Shown here one piece after another: positions 20,455 to 30,423 of a stretch of DNA of 64,000 nucleotides (positions are counted from its first letter, which is position 1; the number at the start of each line of letters is the position of its first letter). Origin of the DNA: Buttiauxella agrestis (lineage in GTDB: Bacteria; Pseudomonadota; Gammaproteobacteria; Enterobacterales; Enterobacteriaceae); NCBI RefSeq assembly GCF_900446255.1, contig NZ_UIGI01000001.1:1638763-1702762 (forward strand), read 5' to 3'. The notes beneath the pieces were generated by a model that saw nothing but the letters and a program-made list of their open reading frames with translations, searched no databases and was not told the origin of the DNA. Made by a program: the position numbers and the translations under genes.

Positions 20455-21731
20455 AATTATTAATTCTTGGCAACCACACCTGCGGCAACCGTGGTGATAG
20501 CGCCATTTTGCGCGGACTTATTGATGCGATTACCACTATTGATGAATCGGTAGACGTTGACGTAATGAGCCGCTACCCGGTGAGTTCTGCCTGGCTGCTG
20601 GGCCGCCCGGTGATGGGCGACGGTCTGTATAAGCAAATGAAGCAGCACAACAATGCTGTTGGGTTGATGGGGCGAGTGAAGAAAGTGCTGCGCCGTAAAT
20701 ATCAACACCAGGTTTTGCTGGCAAAGGCGACTGACAACGGGCGTCTGCGCAATATTTCTATCCCACAGGGCTTTATTGATTTCGTGAAATCGCTGCAAAA
20801 ATATGACGCGATTATTCAGGTCGGCGGATCGTTTTTTGTCGATTTATACGGTGTTTCGCAGTTCGAGCATGCGCTGTGCAGTTTTATGGCGAAAAAGCCG
20901 GTTTACATGATTGGGCACAGCGTGGGGCCATTCCAGGACCCGCAGTTTAATCATCTGGCGAGTTATGTCTTCGGCAATGTGGAATCGCTGATTTTGCGTG
21001 AAACCGTCAGCCTTAAATTGATGAACCAAAGTAATATCGACAGCAGCAAAGTCGAGCAGGGCGTGGATACCGCGTGGCTTGTGGACCATCACAACGACAA
21101 TTTTGTACCGAATTATGCGGTCAATCACTGGCTTAACACCATCAAGCGTAAGAAAACTGTCGCAATTACGCTGCGTGAACTGGCTCCGTTCGACAAGCGC
21201 CTCGGCACCACGCAACAGGCCTACGAGCAAGCGTTCGCAGCGGTGGTTAATCGCGTGATTGAAGAGGGTTATCAGGTGTTGGCGCTCTCAACCTGTACGG
21301 GAATCGATAGCTACAACAAAGATGACCGCATGGTGGCGCTCAATCTGCGGCAGTACGTGAATGACCCGGAGCAATATCATGTGGTGATGGATGAACTCAA
21401 CGACCTGGAAATGGGCAAGATTCTGGGCGAGTGTGAGCTGACCGTGGGCACACGTCTGCATTCGGCGATTATCTCCATGAACTTCGGCACGCCTGCGATT
21501 GCTATCAATTACGAACACAAATCCGCGGGCATCATGCAGCAGTTGGGTGTGCCAGAAATGGCGATAGAAATCCGCCAGTTACTTAACGGTTCGCTCCAGA
21601 GTGTGGTGGCGGATGTATTAGGGCAATTGCCTGCCATTAATGAGCGCCTGGCTCATGCGGTGCGCGCTGAACGTGAGGACGGCCTGCGCATGGTGGAGTC
21701 GGTATTAACTCGAATTAAGGAGGGAAAATGA
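20451..21731 (+). CDS. wcaK: WcaK, colanic acid pyruvyl transferase
   Basis: The 426-residue protein is a polysaccharide pyruvyl transferase, expected to add the ketal-linked pyruvate of colanic acid from phosphoenolpyruvate. Seen are the N-terminal LGNHTCGNRGDSAILRG, QVGGSFFVDLYG, MIGHSVGPFQD, and the C-terminal GTRLHSAIISMNFGTPAIAI, all typical of the family. Overlaps of 4 bases with wzxC and with wcaL indicate coupled translation. Confidence 0.95.
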   Translation: MKLLILGNHTCGNRGDSAILRGLIDAITTIDESVDVDVMSRYPVSSAWLLGRPVMGDGLYKQMKQHNNAVGLMGRVKKVLRRKYQHQVLLAKATDNGRLRNISIPQGFIDFVKSLQKYDAIIQVGGSFFVDLYGVSQFEHALCSFMAKKPVYMIGHSVGPFQDPQFNHLASYVFGNVESLILRETVSLKLMNQSNIDSSKVEQGVDTAWLVDHHNDNFVPNYAVNHWLNTIKRKKTVAITLRELAPFDKRLGTTQQAYEQAFAAVVNRVIEEGYQVLALSTCTGIDSYNKDDRMVALNLRQYVNDPEQYHVVMDELNDLEMGKILGECELTVGTRLHSAIISMNFGTPAIAINYEHKSAGIMQQLGVPEMAIEIRQLLNGSLQSVVADVLGQLPAINERLAHAVRAEREDGLRMVESVLTRIKEGK

Positions 21732-22948
21732 AAGTCGGTTTCTTCCTGCTCAAATTCCCGGTGGCATCCGAAACCTTCGTACTCAACCAGATAACCGCGT
21801 TTATCGACATGGGGTACGAGGTGGAAATTGTCGCGATTCAAAAAGGCGATTTGACCCATACGCATTCGGCATTCAAGGAGTACGGGCTGGCGGAGAAAAC
21901 CACCTGGCTGATGGATGAACCTGCGGGAAAGGTCGCAAAACTGCAATCCCGCGCGTTGAACACGCTGCGTGGCTCGTTACGCCCGCGCACCTGGCGTGCG
22001 CTGAATGCAAAACGTTACGGCGAAGAAGCACGCAATCTGATTTTGTCCTCTATTTGTGGCAGCCACCCGCAAACCGTGTGCGCGGATGTGTTTATCGCCC
22101 ACTTCGGCCCGGCGGGGGTGACGGCGGCCAAACTCCGTGAACTGGGCTTGCTGAAGGGCAAAATCGCCACCGTATTCCACGGCATTGATATTTCAGGCCG
22201 CGAAGCCCTGAATCATTACACGCCTGAATATCAAAAGCTGTTTACCCGCGGCGATTTAATGCTGCCCATCAGTCAATTATGGGCGGGGCGCTTGCACAAA
22301 ATGGGCTGCCCGACGGCGAAAATCAGCGTGTCGCGCATGGGCGTCGACATGGAACGCTTTTCACAACGCCCGGTGAAAGCACCGGCCAAAACGCTGGAGA
22401 TTATCTCGGTGGCCCGGCTAACTGAGAAAAAAGGGCTGCACGTCGCCATCGACGCTTGTCTGATGCTCAAAGAGCGCGGCGTGAAATTCCGCTACAACAT
22501 CCTGGGGATTGGCCCGTGGGAAAAACGCCTGCGCACGCTGATTGAACAATTTCAGCTCGACGATGTGGTGTTTATGCCGGGTTTTAAACCTAACCACGAA
22601 GTGAAAGCGATGCTGGATGAAGCCGATGTCTTCTTGCTGCCTTCTATTACGGGCGAAGATGGCGATATGGAAGGCATTCCCGTGGCATTGATGGAAGCGA
22701 TGGCGGTCGGCATTCCGGTGATTTCTACGGTTCATAGCGGTATTCCGGAACTGATTGATGCCGGGCGTTCAGGCTGGCTGGTGCCAGAGAAAGATGCGGC
22801 AGCCCTCGCAGATTGCTTACAAGCTTTCGGCAATATCGAGGCCAGCGAGCTGAAACCGATGCTGAACCTGGCGCGCGAAAAAGTTGAAACTGAATTCAAC
22901 CAGAAGGTTATCTACCAGCAACTCGCTCGCCAGTTACAGATGTTATGA
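21728..22948 (+). CDS. wcaL: WcaL, colanic acid glycosyltransferase (GT4)
   Basis: The 406-residue GT-B enzyme starts MKVGFFLLKFPVASETFVLNQI, the WcaL/AmsK signature. Its C-terminal domain has SVARLTEKKGLHVAIDA and the E-x7-E motif region (EGIPVALMEAMAVGIPVIST). It adds a late sugar, probably the galactose of the side branch; this is family knowledge, not visible specificity. It is followed by wcaM after 6 bases. Confidence 0.95.
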   Translation: MKVGFFLLKFPVASETFVLNQITAFIDMGYEVEIVAIQKGDLTHTHSAFKEYGLAEKTTWLMDEPAGKVAKLQSRALNTLRGSLRPRTWRALNAKRYGEEARNLILSSICGSHPQTVCADVFIAHFGPAGVTAAKLRELGLLKGKIATVFHGIDISGREALNHYTPEYQKLFTRGDLMLPISQLWAGRLHKMGCPTAKISVSRMGVDMERFSQRPVKAPAKTLEIISVARLTEKKGLHVAIDACLMLKERGVKFRYNILGIGPWEKRLRTLIEQFQLDDVVFMPGFKPNHEVKAMLDEADVFLLPSITGEDGDMEGIPVALMEAMAVGIPVISTVHSGIPELIDAGRSGWLVPEKDAAALADCLQAFGNIEASELKPMLNLAREKVETEFNQKVIYQQLARQLQML

Positions 22949-22954
22949 GGACGT

Positions 22955-24382
22955 ATGCGCAAAACATTTAAAACTCCCCACACCTCCTTCTCTCCCTCCC
23001 GCCGCAAATTACTAAAAGCCAGCTCCGTGCTGGCCGCGGTGCCATTTATCTCCCCTCGCTATGTATTAGCTGCCGCTGGCAAAAGTGAGGTCAGCGTCCA
23101 AAAGTTCTATCGTGGTGACTGGATTGCCGCCTTCAAACAGGCATTCTCAACCGCTGATACCGTGACCGTTCCCGCCAATTTAGTCTGCGACAACATCAAT
23201 ACGGCTATCTTTATGCCCGAGGGTAAAACTTTGCATGTTGCGGGCGGCTTAAAAGGCAACGGTAAAGGGCGCTTTGTGATGCAGGACGGCTGCCAGGTTT
23301 TAGGCGAGAAGGGCGGGCGATTTAACAATATTACCCTTGATGTGCGTGGCTCAGACTGCACCATCAAAGGGATTGATATGAGCGGCTTTGTGCCGGTTAC
23401 GCAAATCTACATCGGCGGCAAAGAGAAGCGCACCATGCGTAACCTGGTGATAGACCAGATCACGGTGCACGATGCGAACTACGCTATTTTGCGGCAAGGG
23501 TTCCATAACCGCATGGAAAACGTAAAGATCACTAATGGACACTTTAGTCACTTACAAGGTGATGCTATCGAATGGAACGTGGCGATTAACGACCACGATT
23601 TGCTTATCTCAGACCATGTCATCGAAAACATTGACTGTACCAATGGCAAGATAAACTGGGGAATCGGTATCGGCCTTGCGGGAAGTACCTACGACAACGA
23701 CTATCCTGAAGACCAGGCGGTTAAGAATTTTGTGGTGGCGAATATCACCGGTAGCAACTGCCGCCAGCTGGTGCACGTTGAAAACGGCAAACACTTCATC
23801 ATCCGTAATATAAAGGCACGCAATATTAATCACACTTTCAGTCAGAAAGCGGGCATTGATAACGCTACGGTAGCTATTTATGGTTGTGATAATTTCGTGC
23901 TTGATAATATTCATATGACAGATAGTGCTGGGTTTTTAATTGGCTATGGTGTGATCAAAGGTAAGTATTTATCTATTCCGCAAAATTTTAAACTAAACGA
24001 TATTTCGCTTGATAATAGTCACATGAAGTATAAAAGCCGCGGAATTCAGATATCTTCCGGCAATGCGACCTCCTTTGTGGCTATCACGAACGTCACCATG
24101 AAGCGCGCTAGCCTTGAGTTGCATAACAAACCGCAACACTTGTTTCTGAGAAACATCGATGTGATGCAGTACGCTAACGCGGGACCTGCGCTAAAACTAA
24201 ACTTCGACCTGCGCAAAGATGTGCGTGGCCGTTTTATGGCAAAAGACGAGACGCTGCTGTCGCTCGCCAATGTGCGTGCTGTGAACGAGAAAGGGCACAG
24301 TTCGGTGGACATTGACAGGGTGGATCAGCGGTATGTGAATAGTGAGCACCTGAACTTCACATTACCTGGTAATACCCGTTAA
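22955..24382 (+). CDS. wcaM: WcaM, colanic acid biosynthesis protein (predicted Tat-exported beta-helix)
   Basis: The 475-residue protein is slightly longer than E. coli WcaM (464), mainly at the N-terminus. It begins with a signal resembling a twin-arginine peptide: SRRKLLK (Arg16, Arg17) followed by a moderately hydrophobic stretch ending [10 protein letters not shown]. The rest is rich in short strands of the type [16 protein letters not shown], consistent with a right-handed parallel beta-helix like polysaccharide lyases. No enzymatic activity is established. It is the last gene of the colanic acid operon. There is no clear terminator after it. Confidence 0.93.
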   Translation: MRKTFKTPHTSFSPSRRKLLKASSVLAAVPFISPRYVLAAAGKSEVSVQKFYRGDWIAAFKQAFSTADTVTVPANLVCDNINTAIFMPEGKTLHVAGGLKGNGKGRFVMQDGCQVLGEKGGRFNNITLDVRGSDCTIKGIDMSGFVPVTQIYIGGKEKRTMRNLVIDQITVHDANYAILRQGFHNRMENVKITNGHFSHLQGDAIEWNVAINDHDLLISDHVIENIDCTNGKINWGIGIGLAGSTYDNDYPEDQAVKNFVVANITGSNCRQLVHVENGKHFIIRNIKARNINHTFSQKAGIDNATVAIYGCDNFVLDNIHMTDSAGFLIGYGVIKGKYLSIPQNFKLNDISLDNSHMKYKSRGIQISSGNATSFVAITNVTMKRASLELHNKPQHLFLRNIDVMQYANAGPALKLNFDLRKDVRGRFMAKDETLLSLANVRAVNEKGHSSVDIDRVDQRYVNSEHLNFTLPGNTR

Positions 24383-24612
24383 GAAATTTTAACGTCAGGT
24401 GTTGATGAATGTTGGCGTGATTGATTTTTGATTAACAATTAATTCAGTATCAAAATGAGTAGGCTTTTTGTGCTGGCTATCAGGCTTCAAAAGTTTATAA
24501 TTCTGCAACAAAATCAGATGCTATACAGGCAAGGCATTTGAAAAACTCCCATGAAATCACACAGCTCACGTTTTGGTGACTTCATCGGAAAAATTAACTT
24601 ACTGGGCTTAGT

Positions 24613-25608
24613 ATGAAAGATAAGGTTATTTTTGTTGGTGCATCTGGCTTCGTTGGAACCCGACTGATTGAAACAGCACATTCTGAATTCGAGATCAAAA
24701 ATTTAGATAAACAAGGTAGCCACTTTTATCAAGACATTACTGTTACCGGTGATGTTCGTGAACAAAGCTCTCTTGATGACCATTTCTTCGGACAAAACAC
24801 CGTAGTGCTACTTGCAGCTGAACACCGCGATGACGTAAGCCCAACTTCGCTCTACTATGATGTGAATGTTCAGGGAACGCGTAACGTCCTGGCTGCAATG
24901 GATAAGAATGGTGTTAAGAATATCATTTTCACCAGTTCTGTAGCTGTTTATGGTCTTAACAAAAAAAATCCTGACGAAACCCATCCTATAGATCCCTTCA
25001 ATCATTATGGTAAGAGCAAATGGCAGGCGGAAGAAGTCCTGCGTGCCTGGCATAATGAAGCGCCTGAAGAACGTTCTCTGACTATCATTCGTCCTACCGT
25101 AATTTTCGGTGAGCGAAATCGTGGCAATGTCTACAATCTCCTTAAACAGATTGCCAGTGGTAAATTTGCGATGGTAGGAGCAGGTAACAATTACAAATCT
25201 ATGGCTTACGTCGGCAATATTGTTGAGTTCATCAAGTACAAACTCCAGAATGTTGAGGCCGGTTATCAAGTCTACAACTATGTTGATAAACCTGATCTCA
25301 ATATGAATCAGCTAGTATCCGAAGTTGAAAAAAGCTTAAGCAAAAAAATCCCATCTGTTCACTTACCCTATCCGGTAGGGATGCTTGGCGGCTTCTGTTT
25401 TGATGTTTTGAGCAAAATCACGGGTAAAAAGTACTCAATCAGTTCGGTGCGGGTGAAGAAATTCTGCGCAACGACACAGTTTGATGCGAGTAAGGTACAT
25501 GCTTGTGGTTTTGTTGCACCTTACACCTTGTCGCAAGGTTTGGATCGTACTTTGCAGTATGAATTTGTCTCCGCTAAAAAAGACGATATCACTTTTGTTT
25601 CTGAGTGA
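24613..25608 (+). CDS. gnu: Gnu, GlcNAc-PP-undecaprenol 4-epimerase
   Basis: The 331-residue extended SDR closely resembles Z3206/Gnu of E. coli O157, which epimerises undecaprenyl-PP-GlcNAc to undecaprenyl-PP-GalNAc so that O-repeats can start with GalNAc. It has the GASGFVG NAD turn (9-15), SSVAVYG (108-114) and Tyr132-x3-Lys136. Location between wcaM and galF is the same as in O157-type strains. A 230-base gap precedes it, with a TATAAT at 24496-24501 but no convincing -35. A plain NAD epimerase of another substrate is possible, but similarity to Gnu runs over the whole length. Confidence 0.88.
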   Translation: MKDKVIFVGASGFVGTRLIETAHSEFEIKNLDKQGSHFYQDITVTGDVREQSSLDDHFFGQNTVVLLAAEHRDDVSPTSLYYDVNVQGTRNVLAAMDKNGVKNIIFTSSVAVYGLNKKNPDETHPIDPFNHYGKSKWQAEEVLRAWHNEAPEERSLTIIRPTVIFGERNRGNVYNLLKQIASGKFAMVGAGNNYKSMAYVGNIVEFIKYKLQNVEAGYQVYNYVDKPDLNMNQLVSEVEKSLSKKIPSVHLPYPVGMLGGFCFDVLSKITGKKYSISSVRVKKFCATTQFDASKVHACGFVAPYTLSQGLDRTLQYEFVSAKKDDITFVSE

Positions 25609-25713
25609 GGGAAGGGCGCACCAGGGGTGATTCAGCGGGAGTAATCCGATTCAGACTTACCTTGGTTGCATGTATTCTACAGGAACGTACATTTTCTTTA
25701 CGAGATGTAGTTG

Positions 25714-25783
25714 GTGGAATAATCATCTGACATTTACTCGTATGTAAATTTTTGATGGATATGCATTTGCCAGTGACTATAAT
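25714..25783 (+). promoter_or_regulatory. Candidate galF promoter with weak RcsAB-like site
   Basis: TATAAT at 25778-25783 lies 28 bases before the galF start. A TTGATG at 25752-25757 has a long 20-base spacer. An inverted sequence at 25714-25727 (GATGATTATTCCAC on the minus strand) matches 9 of 14 positions of the RcsAB consensus. The -10 is good; the rest is weak. Confidence 0.35.
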
Positions 25784-25810
25784 CCCTCAACTATCATAGG
25801 TGGGCAGAAT

Positions 25811-26707
25811 ATGATTAATTTGAAAGCAGTGATTCCGGTTGCCGGTTTGGGTATGCATATGTTGCCTGCAACAAAAGCTATCCCGAAAGAGATGCTACCG
25901 ATTGTAGATAAGCCAATGATTCAATACATTGTTGACGAAATCGTAGCTGCCGGTATCAAAGAAATCGTGCTGGTAACGCACTCTTCAAAGAATGCTGTAG
26001 AGAACCATTTCGACACATCTTATGAACTGGAAGCCTTGCTTGAGCAGCGCGTTAAGCGCCAGTTGCTCGCAGAAGTCCAGTCTATCTGCCCTCCGGGCGT
26101 GACGATTATGAACGTCCGCCAGGCTCAACCTTTAGGCCTTGGTCACTCGATTTTGTGCGCCCATCCGGTCATCGGTGATAATCCATTCGTTGTAGTATTA
26201 CCTGACGTTATTCTTGATGGCGCCAGTGCGGACCCATTGCGCTATAATTTAGCAGCCATTGTTGAGCGTTTTAAAGAGACGGGCCGCAGCCAGGTTCTGG
26301 CAAAACGAATGCCGAACGTCGATCTGTCTGAGTACTCAGTAATTACGACCGAAGAGCCACTTCAAAATGACGGGCAAATTGGCCGTATCGTTGATTTTGT
26401 GGAAAAACCGGATCAACCACAGACTCTGGATTCTGACGTGGCTGCTGTTGGTCGCTATGTGTTGTCTGCGGATATCTGGCCTGAACTTGAGAAAACCGAA
26501 CCAGGTGCCTGGGGCCGTATCCAACTTACCGATGCCATCGCTGCGCTGAACCAAAAACAAGCGGTTGAAGCGGCATTGATGACAGGTGAAAGCTACGATT
26601 GCGGCAAGAAAATGGGGTATATGCAGGCGTTTGTGCAATATGGTCTGCGCAACCATAAAGAAGGCCAGAAGTTCAGGGATAGCATTCAGAAATTACTGGC
26701 TCGTTGA
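25811..26707 (+). CDS. galF: GalF, GalU-like UTP-glucose-1-phosphate uridylyltransferase homologue
   Basis: The 298-residue protein is a nucleotidyltransferase homologous to GalU. In GalU the nucleotide loop reads GLGTRMLP; here it is GLGMHMLP, so the usual Thr-Arg is Met15-His16, the change that marks GalF proteins, which have little or no activity and have been proposed to modulate Gal[19 protein letters not shown] and FVEKPD are kept. It is the conserved 5' flank of enterobacterial O-antigen and capsule loci. A hairpin terminator follows. Confidence 0.95.
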   Translation: MINLKAVIPVAGLGMHMLPATKAIPKEMLPIVDKPMIQYIVDEIVAAGIKEIVLVTHSSKNAVENHFDTSYELEALLEQRVKRQLLAEVQSICPPGVTIMNVRQAQPLGLGHSILCAHPVIGDNPFVVVLPDVILDGASADPLRYNLAAIVERFKETGRSQVLAKRMPNVDLSEYSVITTEEPLQNDGQIGRIVDFVEKPDQPQTLDSDVAAVGRYVLSADIWPELEKTEPGAWGRIQLTDAIAALNQKQAVEAALMTGESYDCGKKMGYMQAFVQYGLRNHKEGQKFRDSIQKLLAR

Positions 26708-26747
26708 TTCTTTTGTAATCGATGATGATCAAAGTCTGATGAAAAGA

Positions 26748-26813
26748 ACGGCAGTCGATAGTCGTGGGGGAGTTACAGTTTTGTAACTTTTCTGCTGCTG
26801 ACTGCCGTTTTTA
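26748..26813 (+). terminator. Nested hairpin terminator after galF
   Basis: ACGGCAGTC (26748-26756) pairs with GACTGCCGT (26800-26808), followed by TTTTT. Inside lies a second perfect hairpin, AGTTACAG with TTGTAACT at 26771-26788. It should end the galF transcript before the O-antigen leader. Confidence 0.75.
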
Positions 26814-26948
26814 TTGGGTAAAATCAGATATAGGATTTTTCCGATGAAATAGTGCATATTCGATTATTCATCAACGTGACTATTCGAATGAGTATCAACA
26901 TTTAGCCATCTATTCGTTGAACAGGATGGTAAGAGAAGAATTTCAGTC

Positions 26949-26982
26949 CACTGGTAGCTGTTGAGCCAGGGGCGGTAGCATG
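26949..26982 (+). promoter_or_regulatory. JUMPstart sequence with ops element (O-antigen cluster)
   Basis: The element contains CTGGTAGCTGTTGAGCCAGG and then the ops core GGCGGTAGCATG at 26971-26982. It precedes the first O-antigen gene by 63 bases. It is a fuller match to JUMPstart than the wza copy. It implies RfaH-dependent elongation through the AT-rich cluster. Confidence 0.93.
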
Positions 26983-27045
26983 GTTGCTATTTTCTCAACG
27001 TTAAATTATTAATTTCGAAAATGCATGTAACTAAAAGGTTGAGCC

Positions 27046-27669
27046 ATGTTTTTCTCAAAACTAAAAAGAAATATTTCTATTCTGAAAACAAATCTAAAAT
27101 CTACATTATATAAAAACAGAAATAAAAGTACTTCATTTGGGAAAAGAACAATATTATTTTCACCTGTGACAATAACTAACTCAGTAATTGGTGACTATAC
27201 TTACTTTGCTGGTAGTGCTCATGTCAATAATACAACAATCGGCAAGTTTTGCTCAATTGCTGATGATGTGAGAATTGGATTAGGAACTCATCCAATTAAT
27301 TTATTTTCCACGCATCCTATATTTTATTCAAATAAAAGTAGGTTGCCATATATATTGGGAGATATTAACTATGCTCTTGCCGAGAAAATAAAAATTAATG
27401 AAACAAAACCAATCAACATAGGGAATGATGTTTGGATAGGTGTAGGGGCGATTATTATCGATGGGGTAAATATTGGTGATGGAGCAATTATTGGTGCAGG
27501 TTCAATAGTGACCAAAGATGTTTCATCTTATACAATAGTCGCAGGAGTTCCAGCGAAAGTCATTAACCACCGGAATATTAATCATGACAAATGGTGGGAT
27601 TATAATGATGAACAACTCATTGAGTATGTAAACACCATGCTGGCAAAAGGAATGTTTGAAGATGTATGA
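27046..27669 (+). CDS. CatB/xenobiotic-acyltransferase-like O-antigen acetyltransferase
   Basis: The 207-residue protein is a left-handed beta-helix acyltransferase. Hexapeptide repeats start near residue 40 ([21 protein letters not shown]), the loop [19 protein letters not shown] carries the catalytic-type His of the CatB/Vat subfamily, and [15 protein letters not shown] and [10 protein letters not shown] close the helix. The likely role is O- or N-acetylation of an O-antigen sugar or precursor. It is the first gene after JUMPstart and is strongly AT-rich. No gene for an amino-sugar aminotransferase is in the cluster, which favours O-acetylation. Substrate unknown. Confidence 0.85.
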   Translation: MFFSKLKRNISILKTNLKSTLYKNRNKSTSFGKRTILFSPVTITNSVIGDYTYFAGSAHVNNTTIGKFCSIADDVRIGLGTHPINLFSTHPIFYSNKSRLPYILGDINYALAEKIKINETKPINIGNDVWIGVGAIIIDGVNIGDGAIIGAGSIVTKDVSSYTIVAGVPAKVINHRNINHDKWWDYNDEQLIEYVNTMLAKGMFEDV

Positions 27670-28252
27670 GTTGATTTATAGAGTGAAAAGGAAATTAACT
27701 TGCTTAATTACTGGTAAATTGTATTCGCTATCATTCAATTCGTTTGGTCGGAAAAGTACAATTTACCAACCAGACCTTTTGCAAGGCGTGAGATATTTTG
27801 AGATAGGTGAAAATACCCATATTCAAAAAGGTTTATGGGCATTAGCGTTAAAAATAAATAGTAAATCCCCTTTATTAAAAATAGGTAGTAATGTTTATAT
27901 TGGTAGATATTGTCATTTGGTTTCAGTAAGCGAATTAATTATCGAAAATGATGCACTGATTGCTGACAAAGTATATATTTCAGACAATGTGCATGAATAT
28001 ACTAATATTAATAAAGCCATTGCTAAACAACCAGTTGCACTAAAACGAGAGGTAAGAATTGGTCAGGGATGCTGGATTGGGGAAAACGTAAGTATTATCG
28101 GTGCTAATGTTGGTAAGAATTCTGTCGTTGCAGCTAATTCTGTGGTTGTCAAAGATGTTCCTGATTATACAGTTGTTGCTGGAGTACCTGCTCGAGTGAT
28201 AAAAAAATATTGTTTTGAAAGAAAAGAATGGATAGCAGAAACAAATCAATGA
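27662..28252 (+). CDS. Hexapeptide-repeat acetyltransferase (WbbJ/WcaF-like)
   Basis: The 196-residue protein has a left-handed beta-helix acetyltransferase core: [20 protein letters not shown], then the loop [12 protein letters not shown] with the probable catalytic His, and [26 protein letters not shown] ending in [14 protein letters not shown] use the ATG at 27662 ([12 protein letters not shown]); a TTG two codons upstream is possible. The start lies inside the end of the preceding gene (8-base overlap), so the two are likely translated together. Substrate unknown; O-antigen acetylation is inferred. Confidence 0.83.
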   Translation: MYELIYRVKRKLTCLITGKLYSLSFNSFGRKSTIYQPDLLQGVRYFEIGENTHIQKGLWALALKINSKSPLLKIGSNVYIGRYCHLVSVSELIIENDALIADKVYISDNVHEYTNINKAIAKQPVALKREVRIGQGCWIGENVSIIGANVGKNSVVAANSVVVKDVPDYTVVAGVPARVIKKYCFERKEWIAETNQ

Positions 28253-28297
28253 GATGTATTAAAACTTATATGATTTAAGGTTTGATATAATCCCTGC

Positions 28298-28328
28298 TTG
28301 ATGATCCATAAATGATGAACTATATAAT
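28298..28328 (+). promoter_or_regulatory. Possible internal promoter ahead of rmlB
   Basis: TTGATG (28298-28303) and TATAAT (28323-28328) are separated by 19 bases within the 126-base gap before rmlB. In such AT-rich DNA chance matches are common, so this is tentative. Confidence 0.3.
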
Positions 28329-28378
28329 TTACTGCTCAATAAAATCGATTAAATAGTATAAAGCTGAAGAGATACAAT

Positions 28379-29464
28379 ATGAAAATTTTAGTTACTGGCG
28401 GTGCTGGATTTATTGGGTCCGCTGTTGTTCGCCATATCATCGAAAATACAAACGATGAAGTCATAAATGTAGATAAGCTAACATACGCTGGTAATCTTAG
28501 TTCAGTTGCTGATGCTTCAACCAGTGATCGGTATCAATTTGTACAAGCTGATATTTGTGACAAAGAAGCTATCGATTCAATTTTCGAATTACATCAACCT
28601 GATGCAGTCATGCATTTAGCCGCAGAAAGTCATGTCGACCGCTCTATTTCTGGCCCCGGTGAGTTCATCGAAACCAATATCACTGGCACATATGTACTGC
28701 TTGAAACTGCCAGAAAATATTGGATGTCATTGCCAGAATCTCGTAAAAATGCATTCAGGTTCCATCATATCTCAACTGATGAAGTTTATGGCGATTTGCC
28801 ACATCCTGATGAGTGGGACAGTAATGAGCCATTGCCATTATTTACAGAAAAAACATCATATGCCCCAAGTAGCCCTTACTCTGCTTCCAAAGCGGCAAGC
28901 GATCACTTAGTCCGGGCATGGCAAAGAACATACAACATGCCAACAATTGTGACCAATTGCTCGAATAATTATGGCCCTTATCATTTCCCTGAAAAATTAA
29001 TTCCTCTGATTATCCTTAATGCACTGGAAGGCAAAAATTTGCCGATCTACGGAGAAGGCGATCAAATTCGCGATTGGTTGTATGTAGAAGACCATGCTTG
29101 TGCATTATATAAAGTCATTAGCGAAGGCGCGATTGGTGAAACATACAACATCGGAGGTTTCAATGAAAAGAAAAACATTGAAGTTGTTGATACCATTTGC
29201 GATATCCTCGATGAATTAATGCCTAAAGAGACATCATATAAATCGCAGATAACATATGTTGCCGATCGACCTGGTCATGATCGTCGCTATGCAATTGATG
29301 CATCTAAAATTAATAAAGAATTAAACTGGCTTCCAAATGAAACATTCCAAACCGGTATAAGAAAAACAGTTGAATGGTATTTAAGTAACACCGAGTGGGT
29401 CAACAATATAAAAAATGGTACCTACCAAGACTGGATAGCTAAAAACTATACCCAGAGAAACTAA
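28379..29464 (+). CDS. rfbB: dTDP-glucose 4,6-dehydratase (RmlB)
   Basis: The 361-residue SDR turns dTDP-D-glucose into dTDP-4-keto-6-deoxy-D-glucose. It has GGAGFIGS (7-14), the catalytic Thr133-Asp134-Glu135 in HISTDEVYG, and Tyr167-x3-Lys171 in SPYSASK, exactly the RmlB positions. It works with RmlA upstream and RmlC downstream in the pathway. Base composition is AT-rich like its neighbours and unlike the flanking housekeeping genes, as expected for a transferred O-antigen cluster. Confidence 0.97.
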   Translation: MKILVTGGAGFIGSAVVRHIIENTNDEVINVDKLTYAGNLSSVADASTSDRYQFVQADICDKEAIDSIFELHQPDAVMHLAAESHVDRSISGPGEFIETNITGTYVLLETARKYWMSLPESRKNAFRFHHISTDEVYGDLPHPDEWDSNEPLPLFTEKTSYAPSSPYSASKAASDHLVRAWQRTYNMPTIVTNCSNNYGPYHFPEKLIPLIILNALEGKNLPIYGEGDQIRDWLYVEDHACALYKVISEGAIGETYNIGGFNEKKNIEVVDTICDILDELMPKETSYKSQITYVADRPGHDRRYAIDASKINKELNWLPNETFQTGIRKTVEWYLSNTEWVNNIKNGTYQDWIAKNYTQRN

Positions 29465-29503
29465 CTAAATTTCTGATGTAATAATTAACTAAGCAATGAG
29501 GAA

Positions 29504-30382
29504 ATGATGGCAATTCGTAAAGGAATTATATTGGCTGGTGGTTCAGGTACTCGTTTATATCCTGTAACGATGGCTGTTAGTAAACAACTATTACCCATTT
29601 ATGACAAACCAATGATTTACTATCCACTAAGTACGCTAATGCTTGCGGGGATTAAAGATATTCTAATCATAAGCACCCCACAAGATACACCAAGGTTTGA
29701 GCAGTTACTTGGTGATGGTAGCCAGTGGGGATTAAATTTATCCTATAGAATTCAAGAAAGCCCTGATGGTTTAGCCCAGGCATTTATAATTGGTGAGGAT
29801 TTCATTGGTGAGGATAATTGCGCACTAATACTTGGAGATAATGTTTACTACGGTCATGATCTGCCTAAAGAACTGGAACAGGCTGTTACAAAAACCGAAG
29901 GAGCGACCGTATTTGCTTATCATGTCAAAGATCCTGAGCGATACGGTGTTGTTGAGTTTGATGAGTCAGGGAAGGCCATTTCACTTGAAGAAAAGCCTAA
30001 AAAACCAAAAAGTAATTATGCTGTTACTGGCCTTTATTTCTTTGATAACAAAGTTGTCAAAATGGCAAAGAGCCTTAAACCATCAGAGCGTGGTGAGTTA
30101 GAAATAACAGATATTAATCGTCTTTACTTAGAAAATGGTGAATTATCTGTAGCTATTATGGGTCGTGGGTACGCTTGGTTAGATACTGGGACACATGAAA
30201 GTTTGATAGAAGCTGGCAACTTTATTCAGACTATTGAATCAAGACAAGGGCTTAAAGTATCTTGTCCGGAAGAAATTGCTTATCGCATGCATTTTATTGA
30301 TAAAGAACAATTAAAAAAATTGGCAAAGCCACTTAGCAAAAATGAGTATGGCAAATACCTGCTCAATTTGGCTAGGGATTAA
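29504..30382 (+). CDS. rfbA: Glucose-1-phosphate thymidylyltransferase (RmlA)
   Basis: The 292-residue enzyme joins glucose-1-phosphate and dTTP into dTDP-D-glucose, the first step of the pathway. The N-terminal signature [33 protein letters not shown] and the catalytic region [14 protein letters not shown] are RmlA hallmarks. Two consecutive ATG codons (29504 and 29507) follow GAGGAA; either may start the protein. It lies between rmlB and rmlC. Confidence 0.97.
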   Translation: MMAIRKGIILAGGSGTRLYPVTMAVSKQLLPIYDKPMIYYPLSTLMLAGIKDILIISTPQDTPRFEQLLGDGSQWGLNLSYRIQESPDGLAQAFIIGEDFIGEDNCALILGDNVYYGHDLPKELEQAVTKTEGATVFAYHVKDPERYGVVEFDESGKAISLEEKPKKPKSNYAVTGLYFFDNKVVKMAKSLKPSERGELEITDINRLYLENGELSVAIMGRGYAWLDTGTHESLIEAGNFIQTIESRQGLKVSCPEEIAYRMHFIDKEQLKKLAKPLSKNEYGKYLLNLARD

Positions 30383-30423
30383 TCAATATCAGTGTGTTAA
30401 ATCGAAGAAGAGTAAATTATTTA

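Larger units (their letters stand above)
26708..27045 (+). promoter_or_regulatory. galF to O-antigen intergenic leader
   Basis: This 338-base gap holds the galF terminator and then the O-antigen leader with JUMPstart/ops. No coding sequence is supported. The O-antigen promoter should lie between about 26815 and 26940, but I see no standout -35/-10 pair. Confidence 0.6.

Noticed and set aside
24468-24501. Promoter for gnu with TATAAT at 24496
   Set aside because: The -10 is good, but the nearest TTG-type -35 gives a 22-base spacer; not enough to report as a feature.
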